From: Aeromicrobium sp. Root472D3
Lineage (GTDB): Bacteria > Actinomycetota > Actinomycetes > Propionibacteriales > Nocardioidaceae
Assembly: GCF_001426485.1 (NCBI RefSeq)
Contig: NZ_LMET01000001.1
Coordinates: forward strand, 1,912,505 to 1,976,504
DNA length: 64,000 bases
Direction: 5' to 3'
The notes under the pieces are model-generated. The model ran no database searches and was not told the DNA's origin. It worked only from the letters and a program-made list of their open reading frames with translations. Below, in pieces: positions 28,092-35,666 of the stretch (position 1 is its first letter; every line of letters starts with the position of its first letter). A program made the translations under genes and the position numbers.

Positions 28092-28541
28092 ATGGAAAAC
28101 AAGAACGGCAAAAGATACACGGATGTTGAGAAGTCTGAGTTTTGCGAATTAGCACAAGTTCACGGCATCCGTCAAGCAATTAGAGAATTAAAGTACCCAT
28201 CGTATCCAGTAGCAGTCGGATGGATGGAAAAGCGTGGCATCAAGCCTGAACTGTCAAACATCATGGAGACGGCTAGGAAGTACCACACCTTCTATCAAAC
28301 AGAAGACCTCTTAGCAGCCATCGACAACGCCATGTCCGTAGTGCAGGAGATGTACGCGACTGTTGAGACAGCCGACGAAGCCAAGAAGTTGGCAGAGGCA
28401 GTACAGAAGTTGGTCAATACCCGCCAGTTGCTAGAGGGCAAGGCCACAGTGGTCACGGAGAAGCGCGAGACCACACAGCAAGACCTAGAAATTGCTGCAA
28501 TGCTGCGAGCAGAGCAGACCAAGCAAGACCAGATGACCTAA
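28092..28541 (+). CDS. Probable terminase small subunit
   Basis: 149 aa. The N-terminal half (YTDVEKSEFCELAQVHGIRQAIREL ... VGWMEKRGIKP, within residues 9-60) reads like a helix-turn-helix for DNA recognition. A helical middle follows, then a charged tail with RQLLEGKATVVTEKRE and a final MLRAEQTKQDQ helix, similar in arrangement to actinophage TerS. Position ahead of terL supports it, although a terminator and an opposing gene lie between. It would select the element's pac or cos site. Identification is by layout rather than by a strong motif. Confidence 0.55.
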   Translation: MENKNGKRYTDVEKSEFCELAQVHGIRQAIRELKYPSYPVAVGWMEKRGIKPELSNIMETARKYHTFYQTEDLLAAIDNAMSVVQEMYATVETADEAKKLAEAVQKLVNTRQLLEGKATVVTEKRETTQQDLEIAAMLRAEQTKQDQMT

Positions 28542-28577
28542 CAACTTCCTCTGTCTGACTACAGGCAGAGGACTCCC

Positions 28578-28616
28578 GAGGCACCGACGAACTCATATGC
28601 GTCGGTGCCTCTTTTT
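28578..28616 (+). terminator. Rho-independent terminator after the probable terS
   Basis: Perfect 11-bp stem GAGGCACCGAC/GTCGGTGCCTC (28578-28588, 28601-28611), 12-nt loop, then TTTTT. One of very few classical U-tract terminators in the window. Confidence 0.9.
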
Positions 28617-29000
28617 ATGCCCTGTGACGTTCCGGGGTACAGACAGCCACCAACAGTGTGAGAGGCCGTTGAAAGGCCATATGAGCAGCCTCAGACCCAT
28701 CTCAGAGACCCTTGACGCATTAATCATTGCCACTAATCCGGCTTATGTCCTAGCAAGACCTAAAGCATGGCCTGAAATGAGTGTTTGTGCAGGTCAGAGG
28801 GGGTGTAGGACTAGCCATGCTAGGGCGGTTACCTAGTTCCATCAATCTTTTCTCATTAATCCTTGACAAACGGCAAATCATCAGAGTCATGGCATGAGAG
28901 CATTGACACATGGATGCATCCACAAATCCGAGACCCAACGGAAGTGTCTTTTTGTGGTGGTCATCCATGTCAGAATGATATTTTCAATAATGCAAGATTT
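28617..29000. other. Noncoding stretch between terminator and minus-strand gene
   Basis: 384 bp with no gene I can defend. A 51-codon frame from ATG 28681 (after GAAAGG) is possible but unsupported. TTGACG-N16-TAATCC near 28709-28736 is a promoter-like sequence, and CTAGC-CAT-GCTAG (28811-28823) is a small perfect dyad. Confidence 0.4.
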
Positions 29001-29573
29001 TTAAGAGTCTTTGTCAAGTTCGATCGACATGACCATCGAGTCAATGTCAATATCAGGATCGAACAATCGAGCGGCACTCAACTCTCTCTGCATGATCCCT
29101 GCCATCTTTTGCTCATGCGCTGCGCGTTCACCGGGAGCCTTGCCCTCCCAGACCATCCTGTCCCACTCCCGTTCCGGCTCGGTCCTAATTCGCGAACGCC
29201 GGAGTGCCCAACGCACCATGAATTGTGCATTCTCTGAGGCTGTTAGGCCGTTGACGACATCAAAACATTGTTCGATGTACTCCCACTTCGTTTCCCAGTC
29301 GAACAAGTGAGCATCGTCGCCATACTCGTCACGGTAAGCCTGCCCACCGATTTGAAGCACCGCGTACAGCAGCAACTCCTCGTCAGACGAGTCCGGGCGA
29401 GCAGCATCGACATTGCCAAGCAAGTAGATCGTTGCCATGTCGCCAGCCGGTGAGCCGGGCATGTCGCCTAGAAACTCGCGCATTCGCCCGCCACCGGCAC
29501 GCAAGTCTTCGAACCAGGCCCTCACGAAATCCGTGATGTCTCGTCCGGCAGCGGCAAGCGTTATGTCTGACAT
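29001..29573 (-). CDS. Acidic protein of unknown function between terS and terL
   Basis: 190 aa, strongly acidic, mostly predicted helical: FVRAWFEDLRAGGGRMREFLGDMPGSP, then a Trp-containing FDWETKWEYIEQCFDVVNGL, ending DIDIDSMVMSIELDKDS. Encoded against the packaging genes, as is common for independently expressed cargo (morons) in phages and satellites. No family recognised; a defence or interference role is possible but not shown. Confidence 0.6.
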   Translation of the reverse strand: MSDITLAAAGRDITDFVRAWFEDLRAGGGRMREFLGDMPGSPAGDMATIYLLGNVDAARPDSSDEELLLYAVLQIGGQAYRDEYGDDAHLFDWETKWEYIEQCFDVVNGLTASENAQFMVRWALRRSRIRTEPEREWDRMVWEGKAPGERAAHEQKMAGIMQRELSAARLFDPDIDIDSMVMSIELDKDS

Positions 29574-29607
29574 GCGGTCGAGTATCGCACCTTCGACGGT
29601 TGGTTAG

Positions 29608-29620
29608 TGCGGAATCCGCA
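29608..29620. promoter_or_regulatory. 13-bp dyad upstream of terL
   Basis: TGCGGA-A-TCCGCA, perfect, in the 80 bp between the divergent minus-strand gene and terL and next to a TTAGTG half-site (29604-29609). A plausible operator for late expression. Confidence 0.35.
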
Positions 29621-29653
29621 TTGGGAAAGGAATGGATTTATGATTGAAGAGTA

Positions 29654-31183
29654 ATGAAATTAATTGAGGCTATTAGAACGGACTTTAATCCTGACCTTTT
29701 GAACCATGCAGCGGGTAGACGACTTCTAACGAAGAACGATCCCATGATGTTCGCTGCGGTGTACTTGCCGCACAAACTCCGTACGCCTGCGCTGCCTGAC
29801 ATCACGCTCAATCAGTTCCATCTAGACATCTGTGAGTACGCCAAGGTCTGGACGCAGCCGCTAGGCAAGCCTGCCGAGCATCGTGACACGTTCGTTGCCC
29901 CTAGATCATGCGGCAAGTCAACGTGGATTTTTCACATCCTGCCTATCTGGGCAGCAGCGCACATGCACAAGCGATACATCATCGCTTTTTCTGACTCCGA
30001 AGATCAGGCCATCAATTGGTTGCGCAACTTCAAGATGGAGTTGGAGAACAACGAACTCCTGCAAGAGGACTTCCCCGAACTCTGCGACACGTTCCGTCGT
30101 GGAGCGTCCAGCAAGGTCATGATGGACAACCGCAACGCCACGCAGCGTGCCAACGGCTTCATCTTCCAAGCAAAGGGTGTCGATAGCGCCATCCTCGGGG
30201 CCAACATCGGCGGTCTACGTCCTGAGGTCATCCTCTTTGATGACATCGAGCCACCTGAGAGCAACTACGGCGCTACCGAACTCAAAAAGCGCAAGTCAAC
30301 GATCCTCACGACCCACCTCTACCTCAACACCAACGCGCTGGTGGCCTTCGTGGGGACAACAACCATGCCGAACAGCCTCATCGACCAGATGCGCAAGGTC
30401 GGGCAGGCATGGGACGACTTCGACGGCGACCCAGACACGTTCAAGGGCACGCTGGACCCCGAGTTGCAGTGGGTCGTGTCAGAGAACATTCGTTGCCACT
30501 ACTACCCGGCGATCATCACTGACGATCACGACGTAGAGGTTTCGCTGTGGCCCGAGGTCTGGCCGTTGGAGCAGTGGGACGAGATGCGCAGCACCCGCGA
30601 GTTCCAGATGAACATGATGAACCGGCCTATCAGTGGCGAAGAAGGTTACTGGGACGACTCAGACATCAACGTCGATCGCACGGAGTACGGCAACACGGTC
30701 CTGAGCATCGACCCTGCGGTGACCACGAGCAGACGAGCCGACTACACAGCCTTTGCCGTGGTGAGCCGTGGAGCCGATCGGAAGTTGTACCTACGCCACG
30801 TCGAACAGGTCAAGGGCAACAGCGACGTCCTCCGAGAGCGTGCCGTGGCTCTGGTGGAGACCTACGGCGTCGGCGTCGTCCTCATCGAGACCAATCAGGG
30901 CGGCAACCTGTGGCACCAGGTCTTCAAGGACATCGGTGCTCGTGTGCGCTTCCTAAATCAGCGCATCAAGAAGGAAATCCGTATTGCTCAGTCAGCGGAC
31001 TTCTACAAGAAGAACCGCGTGGTCCACACGCAGCACTTCCCGCAGTTAGAAGAGCAGATGCTCGCGTATCCCAACGTCCAGCACGACGACCTAGTGGACG
31101 CGGTAGCCACAGCCGTTCTGTACTTCGAAAAGACCAAGGGCAACCGCGTTGTTGCTCAGCAAATTCAATACAAGGAGACATAA
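29654..31183 (+). CDS. terL: Terminase large subunit
   Basis: 509-aa packaging motor and nuclease. ATPase domain: Walker A variant VAPRSCGKST (Lys88), Walker B VILFDDIEPPE, coupling segment FVGTTTMPNS. RNase H-like nuclease domain: first Asp in VLSIDPAVTTS, VVLIETNQGG in the middle and HDDLVDAVATAV at the end supply the metal-binding acids. Full length, intact frame. It docks on the portal encoded next, cutting and pumping element DNA into the head. ATG follows GAAGAG. Confidence 0.93.
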   Translation: MKLIEAIRTDFNPDLLNHAAGRRLLTKNDPMMFAAVYLPHKLRTPALPDITLNQFHLDICEYAKVWTQPLGKPAEHRDTFVAPRSCGKSTWIFHILPIWAAAHMHKRYIIAFSDSEDQAINWLRNFKMELENNELLQEDFPELCDTFRRGASSKVMMDNRNATQRANGFIFQAKGVDSAILGANIGGLRPEVILFDDIEPPESNYGATELKKRKSTILTTHLYLNTNALVAFVGTTTMPNSLIDQMRKVGQAWDDFDGDPDTFKGTLDPELQWVVSENIRCHYYPAIITDDHDVEVSLWPEVWPLEQWDEMRSTREFQMNMMNRPISGEEGYWDDSDINVDRTEYGNTVLSIDPAVTTSRRADYTAFAVVSRGADRKLYLRHVEQVKGNSDVLRERAVALVETYGVGVVLIETNQGGNLWHQVFKDIGARVRFLNQRIKKEIRIAQSADFYKKNRVVHTQHFPQLEEQMLAYPNVQHDDLVDAVATAVLYFEKTKGNRVVAQQIQYKET

Positions 31184-31194
31184 ACGAACAACTT

Positions 31195-32565
31195 ATGACA
31201 ATTATGAAAGAGGCCGTGAACGCGGTCATGGAACGCCGAGACCATTACGTCGAAGCCCAACATTATTTTGAAGGAGACGTACCCGAGACGTTCTCAACTG
31301 CGAAGTTGCGCCGAGTGTTCGCCACTACCGGCGACCGATCACGCCTGAACTTCTGCCGTCCCATCGTCAACGCAGTCAGCAACCGTCTAGAGGTTGCCAG
31401 CATCCAAGGGGACACCAAGGCCGCAACAGCCAAGATTGCCGAGGTCTGGGAAGCCAACGACCTAGGGCTAGAAGCCAAGGAGATTCACGACAACGCGCTG
31501 ATCCACGGTGACGCCTTCGTTCTCGTCTGGCCGGACAAGGATGGCGAGGTTCAGATTTCCTACGAGTCTCCCCGCCAGATGGCTCTTGTCTACGACGTGG
31601 AGAACCCACGCAAGAAGTCCTACGCCGTCAAAATCTGGCAGTCAGCCGAGAACATCAGCCGTATGTCGATCTACGCGGCCGACAAGATTACAAAGTTCTA
31701 CGCCAACACTGGTGAGCCAACAGACGGCACTCAGTGGACCTTGATGCAGACCGTTCCCAACCCATGGGGTGAGGTTCCGGTCTTCCACTTCCGCACGCAC
31801 CGTCCGTTCGGTCGTCCTGAGCACCTTGACGCCTACGACGCTCAGAACGCCATCAACAAGTTGTTCGTGACCAACATGCACACGATCGACTACCAGGGCG
31901 CTCCGCAGCGATACGCGCTAGCCAACGCAGACGGTGGGGACCTAGGCGACTTTGACGACGACAAGGCCGACACCGAGAACCTAGCCAACCTGAGCGATGC
32001 AGCCGGGTCACTTTGGTACATGAAGGGCGTCTCCAAGGTCGGAGAGTTCTCCGTAGCCGACGCCAAGGCGTTCTGGGAACCCATCAAGGACACGATCCGC
32101 GCCATGAGCGCGCTGACTGATACGCCGTTGCACTACTTCGAACGCACGGGCAACAACCCGACTGGCAACGGCCTGCGCACCGCCGAAGCGCCATTGCTCA
32201 AAAAGGTTGCCGATCGACAGACGTCGTTTGGCTACTCATGGCGTGACGTCTCCCGCTTCGTCTTGAAGATCGAAGGCATCCCGAGCCTTGGCGTGCAGGT
32301 CTTTTGGAAGACACACGAGTCCTTGGACGAGATGGAGCGATGGGACGTAGCCGCAAAGAAGATCAACGCTGGTCTGAGCCACCGCCAGGCACTCCGTGAA
32401 GGCGGCTATTCGGCCGATCAGGTCGACCAAATCATGGCCGAACGTCAGGCCGAGGCAGACGGGGGACTCTTCTACGCCCGTGCCCCACGGACCCGTGTGA
32501 ACACGAGTCACGACGAGACAACACCACTACATGAAAGCGAGACACAAGATGACAGAACAAATTGA
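31195..32565 (+). CDS. Portal protein (SPP1 Gp6-like)
   Basis: 456 aa. Dodecameric portal through which DNA enters and leaves the head. The pattern of the Phage_prot_Gp6 type family is visible: NFCRPIVNAVSNRLEV, EIHDNALIHGDAFVLVWPD, FHFRTHRPFGRPEHLDAYDAQNAINKL, FEPIKD-type wing and LTDTPLHYFERTGNNPTGNGLR. The long frame extends upstream inside terL, so the start is placed at ATG 31195 just after the terL stop; AAGGAG lies 17 bases before it, slightly far. It overlaps the scaffold gene by 17 bp. Confidence 0.87.
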   Translation: MTIMKEAVNAVMERRDHYVEAQHYFEGDVPETFSTAKLRRVFATTGDRSRLNFCRPIVNAVSNRLEVASIQGDTKAATAKIAEVWEANDLGLEAKEIHDNALIHGDAFVLVWPDKDGEVQISYESPRQMALVYDVENPRKKSYAVKIWQSAENISRMSIYAADKITKFYANTGEPTDGTQWTLMQTVPNPWGEVPVFHFRTHRPFGRPEHLDAYDAQNAINKLFVTNMHTIDYQGAPQRYALANADGGDLGDFDDDKADTENLANLSDAAGSLWYMKGVSKVGEFSVADAKAFWEPIKDTIRAMSALTDTPLHYFERTGNNPTGNGLRTAEAPLLKKVADRQTSFGYSWRDVSRFVLKIEGIPSLGVQVFWKTHESLDEMERWDVAAKKINAGLSHRQALREGGYSADQVDQIMAERQAEADGGLFYARAPRTRVNTSHDETTPLHESETQDDRTN

Positions 32566-33007
32566 GAACCCCGAGGCTGTACTAGCGGCGCTAGAGCGTG
32601 CCAAGGCCGATGCGAAGAAGTACCGCGAGGCATCCGAGTCCCTACAGGCAGAGGTGACCGCCCTACAGACGTCCACGGACGAGATGAAGGCCGTCATCCA
32701 GTCCATGGAGGACGGAGACGGCGAGTGGAAGGCGAAGGCCAAGGAACTCCTGGTGCGGGAGTCGCTTGACGCCACGAATCGAGACCGAGTGTTGAAGTTC
32801 CTTGATCTCGATTCCATCGACTTCGACGGCGACGGCAAGTTGACCGGCGTTGATGACGCGGTAGCCAAGGTGAAGACGGACCTGCCCGAACTCTTCGACG
32901 TCAAGCGTTCTGTTGGGGGAGAGGCTGACCAATTTACTAAGCAAGAGGCAAAGCCTGATCCTTCTGATACAGATTTGCAAATGGCACGCTTATTTAAGAA
33001 GTCATAA
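32549..33007 (+). CDS. Capsid scaffolding protein
   Basis: About 152 aa, acidic. A long N-terminal coiled coil (ENPEAVLAALERAKADAKKYREA ... LQAEVTALQ) leads to a region with DLDSIDFDGDGKL, and the C-terminus ends MARLFKKS, where basic residues usually touch the capsid. Size, composition and place between portal and major capsid are typical of phage scaffolds. An alternative ATG lies 18 bases upstream (32531). Confidence 0.78.
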   Translation: MTEQIENPEAVLAALERAKADAKKYREASESLQAEVTALQTSTDEMKAVIQSMEDGDGEWKAKAKELLVRESLDATNRDRVLKFLDLDSIDFDGDGKLTGVDDAVAKVKTDLPELFDVKRSVGGEADQFTKQEAKPDPSDTDLQMARLFKKS

Positions 33008-33035
33008 ACCGCCTCAGGAAGCGACCAATAGTACA

Positions 33036-33099
33036 ATTAAAGAGAAGAGCCATCCATTTCTTTGGACGAAGAACTTGTTTGGTTCGGACCCTCTTTAAT
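33036..33099 (+). promoter_or_regulatory. Stem-loop in the leader of the major capsid gene
   Basis: ATTAAAGAG (33036-33044) is the exact inverse of CTCTTTAAT (33091-33099). It lies in the 172-bp gap between scaffold and capsid genes, the only sizeable gap inside the head operon, and may stabilise or process the capsid message. Confidence 0.4.
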
Positions 33100-33179
33100 G
33101 TCAGGGGATGGACGTCCCGTAGCACTACAGATTGGAGTCCCAATCACACAAATTATCTAAAGAAAGCAGTGAATAATGA

Positions 33180-34043
33180 ATGGTCACAGACCTATCAGTA
33201 GAAAATGGCTGGATTCCGATTCAGCAAGGAACGGAAGTTCTATCGCGAGACGTAGAAGTCTCAGCAGTTGAGGCAGTAGCCCGTAGAGAGGTTATGACCT
33301 CAGAATTTAAGTCAGTACCCCGCTTCCTCGCGAACGGGGTTGACGTAGTCGCGGAACATGCAACGATCCCTCTAAAGGACGCAACGCTTGACGACGTGAC
33401 GCTACAGGCTCACAAGTTCAGCAACCGATACGCAATCTCAATTGAGGACCGCGAGGACGCCGTAGCCGACTCCATCAACGCCTACAAGCGGGAGTGGCTA
33501 TCAAACTTCGCGGTGACGCTAGACAATGCTGTCCTAGGCGTCACAGGGACGGGTGGTCCCTTCGAGAGTGTCTATCGCAAGGTTGGATCGGGAAACCGTC
33601 TAGCCACCGCAGGCGTGCTGACATACGAAGACCTCGTGCAGGTCATCGGGGATATGGAGTCCAACCGTAAGGGAGGACTTGTCATCATCGCTCATCCAAA
33701 GTTCAAGATGGCACTTCGCAACCTAAAGGACTCAAACGGTGACCGTGTTGTCACTGATCCTTTCGGCGCTGGCGTTCCAACTGTGTTCGGTCACGAGGTT
33801 CGTTTCTCTCACGGAGCGCGCACATCAGCGACCTACACGGATGACCCACAGGGCAACCCTTTGTTGGTCGTTGCGAACAAGAGCAACCTCATCCTGGGTG
33901 TCCGTAGTGGACCTGAGTCAGCCCTCTCCGAGGAACCGCAGTGGGCGAACGACAACGTTGAGTTGAAGGTCCGCGCGCGTCGCGGCTTTGTGCTTGCCGA
34001 CAGCAACTCTGCCCGAGTTGTTGAACTCACACCTGCCGCCTAA
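33180..34043 (+). CDS. Major capsid protein (HK97 fold)
   Basis: 287 aa. E-loop region at SEFKSVPRFLANGVDVVAEHATIPLKD, spine helix around EDREDAVADSINAYKREWLSNFAVTLDNAVL, P-domain strands and A-domain near VIIAHPKFKMALRNLKDSNG; the end (NVELKVRARRGFVLADSNSARVVEL) is the usual last strands of small actinophage capsids. No fused protease and no protease gene nearby, so assembly is probably scaffold-driven without proteolysis. ATG 33180 gives MVTDLSVENGW. Confidence 0.85.
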   Translation: MVTDLSVENGWIPIQQGTEVLSRDVEVSAVEAVARREVMTSEFKSVPRFLANGVDVVAEHATIPLKDATLDDVTLQAHKFSNRYAISIEDREDAVADSINAYKREWLSNFAVTLDNAVLGVTGTGGPFESVYRKVGSGNRLATAGVLTYEDLVQVIGDMESNRKGGLVIIAHPKFKMALRNLKDSNGDRVVTDPFGAGVPTVFGHEVRFSHGARTSATYTDDPQGNPLLVVANKSNLILGVRSGPESALSEEPQWANDNVELKVRARRGFVLADSNSARVVELTPAA

Positions 34044-34129
34044 GCGACAGCAGAACGACCAAGCCGAGGGGTAGGGGCAACGCGCCTCTGCCCCTCGCTT
34101 GCATCTAATACTTGAAAGAAGGAACAGAA

Positions 34130-34516
34130 ATGCTTGCAACAAATATTGATGTAGAAGACCTGACGGGCTACACCGCCGACGTGACGGACGTCCGTAAGGC
34201 TCAGGCCATCGTGGAGGTCTACGCAGGCCGCACAGAGGCTCTAGTCACGCTTCCTAGGGATCGTGAGTGGATGAAGTACGCGATCTGTTGGCAGGTCACG
34301 TACATGGCTCAGGATGGAAACAGCGTCTTTGAACAGGCCAACGTCGAGAGCCTGCGCCAAAACGACACGACCATAGTGTTCGGAGACCGCGCCTACGCCA
34401 TCTCGCCGTTGGCCCAGCAGGCGATCGGTCGTCTTTCCTGGCAGCGATCCCGTGTGATCGACACCCGTCCTTGGTACGACCGCGTTGTGCCTGTCTACGA
34501 ATGGACGACTGACTAG
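34130..34516 (+). CDS. Head-tail adaptor / connector protein
   Basis: 128 aa from ATG 34130, which has AAGAAGGA at proper distance (an in-frame ATG 18 bases upstream is less likely). Mostly helical: DVEDLTGYTADVTDVRKAQAIVEVYAGR, WMKYAICWQVTYMAQ, AISPLAQQAIGRLSWQRSR. The position after the capsid gene and helical-bundle character match the SPP1 gp15 / HK97 gp6 adaptor that extends the portal. Confidence 0.72.
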   Translation: MLATNIDVEDLTGYTADVTDVRKAQAIVEVYAGRTEALVTLPRDREWMKYAICWQVTYMAQDGNSVFEQANVESLRQNDTTIVFGDRAYAISPLAQQAIGRLSWQRSRVIDTRPWYDRVVPVYEWTTD

Positions 34517-34941
34517 TGCCGCGACTACTAGCGGCGAAGGCGTACCCGGCGCTGGTCGACGTCTACACCGAGAGCGAAACGCAAGACCCGATCACCGGGG
34601 GCATCAACCATGGCTGGGACTACGAGAACCCCGTCACGTTCGGGTGCAACTTCTTCTCGCTGCGAGGTCATGCCGAGAAGTTCGGGGACGAGTACGCCAA
34701 CACCGATGCCGTGAAGTTGGAGGTTTGTCCTTCGGACGGCGCACTCATCAACTTGTCTCAGCGATTCGGACATCTCCGTATGAGGCTGGACGAGACAGAG
34801 ACGTACTACGAAAACGTAGGGATGCGTCCTGCCGGGGGACGGCGCTACGTCTTCAACATCGACGCCATGAGTCCCCAGGTTGATCCCTTGGGACGTGTCG
34901 TCTGTGTGGAGGTCTTCGGCGTCCTCGCGCAGGTCGCTTAA
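34516..34941 (+). CDS. Head-closure (stopper) protein
   Basis: 141 aa, starting at a GTG in the TAGTG overlap with the previous gene. Predicted beta-rich: VDVYTESETQDPITGGINHGW, VTFGCNFFSLRGHAEKFG, ETYYENVGMRPAGGRRYVFNID. Similar in size and place to SPP1 gp16-type stoppers that seal DNA-filled heads and offer the docking face for a tail. It is the last recognisable virion gene: no tail-terminator, tube or tape-measure gene follows. Confidence 0.68.
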   Translation: MPRLLAAKAYPALVDVYTESETQDPITGGINHGWDYENPVTFGCNFFSLRGHAEKFGDEYANTDAVKLEVCPSDGALINLSQRFGHLRMRLDETETYYENVGMRPAGGRRYVFNIDAMSPQVDPLGRVVCVEVFGVLAQVA

Positions 34942-34979
34942 CAGCGCGACAAGCCGACGACTGACCTAGCATCTTCGTC

Positions 34980-35213
34980 ATGAGCGAAGGAACAGTTGGC
35001 GCTATCGCCGCCCTACCAATGATGGCGGTCATCGGAATGATCGGCGTTCCCCAAGCACTTCGACGCGCGAAGTCAGCGAAGACCGATGGACTCAGGAAGA
35101 CGATGCTGGCTCCTACCGAACCCACCGAACGCGAGAAACGTCTGATGCCCATTGCGTTCGTCTTGGTCGGTATCTGGGTAGTGGCGTGGCTCGTTTACGC
35201 AGTCGTCAGGTAG
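34980..35213 (+). CDS. Small two-helix membrane protein
   Basis: 77 aa with hydrophobic segments at about residues 7-26 and 55-74 separated by a basic loop (RRAKSAKTDGLRK). Holin-like in size and topology but without a neighbouring endolysin, so lysis is not supported. Ends 15 bases before a strong hairpin. Confidence 0.5.
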   Translation: MSEGTVGAIAALPMMAVIGMIGVPQALRRAKSAKTDGLRKTMLAPTEPTEREKRLMPIAFVLVGIWVVAWLVYAVVR

Positions 35214-35228
35214 CCGCCCCAAGTGCAC

Positions 35229-35262
35229 GGAGGGGCTAGCCGGCGATCCGGCTAGCCCCTCC
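35229..35262. terminator. Bidirectional terminator between head operon and lsr2-like gene
   Basis: Perfect 15-bp stem (35229-35243 with 35248-35262), loop CGAT, between convergent genes. Confidence 0.8.
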
Positions 35263-35276
35263 TGTTGCGCAGTCTT

Positions 35277-35642
35277 CTACTTCTTGGCCTTCTGAGCCTC
35301 GCGGTACGCCTCAGCGACAACTGCCGGGATTTGGCCACGGTCACCCAGAGTGCGCTTGGTGCCGTCAACGCCTTCGTACTCGAAACCTGTCGACTGCGCC
35401 CACTCACGTATCTTCTTGTTCTGGGTGGAAGAAGACGCAGTGCCGCTCGATGCAGTCGAAGCCGCTGAAGCCGTCTCAGCCTTCTCGATATAGGGACTCA
35501 GGGCGGAATCCAACTTCTTCTTGTTGTCGTCGGACAGGAAGATTGAGTAATTCTGTCCTTCGTAGGAGAACGTGACAGGCGTGGCCTCTTCTCCGAGGTC
35601 GCTACCGTCGATGTCGTCAACGTACGTGGTCTTGATACCCAT
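35277..35642 (-). CDS. lsr2: Lsr2-like nucleoid-associated silencer encoded by the element
   Basis: 121 aa. N-terminal dimerisation domain (TYVDDIDGSDLGEEATPVTF, YEGQNYSIFLSDDNKKKL), Ser/Ala linker, and the C-terminal DNA-binding domain (KKIREWAQSTGFEYEG ... RGQIPAVVAEAYREA). Host Lsr2 has an RGR AT-hook-like motif where this protein has RGQ. Lsr2 coats AT-rich foreign DNA; the prophage-encoded CgpS of Corynebacterium glutamicum keeps its prophage silent in the same way. AAGGAA precedes the ATG, 24 bases after the tyrosine integrase, so both share a leftward transcript. Confidence 0.88.
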   Translation of the reverse strand: MGIKTTYVDDIDGSDLGEEATPVTFSYEGQNYSIFLSDDNKKKLDSALSPYIEKAETASAASTASSGTASSSTQNKKIREWAQSTGFEYEGVDGTKRTLGDRGQIPAVVAEAYREAQKAKK

Positions 35643-35666
35643 GAGATTCCTTAAGTTTGATGCGTC

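Noticed and set aside
28863..29237. 124-codon plus-strand frame
   Set aside because: Overlaps the minus-strand 190-aa gene, has no SD and a random-looking composition.
30547..31194. N-terminal extension of the portal frame into terL
   Set aside because: Lies entirely inside terL in another frame; portal homology begins after the terL stop.
34980..35213. Holin of a lysis cassette
   Set aside because: Two helices fit, but no endolysin or spanin gene is present in the element, so the lysis role is unsupported.
35643..35666. Separate att site for the tyrosine integrase next to its 3' end
   Set aside because: No direct repeat partner could be found by eye in the element or flanks.
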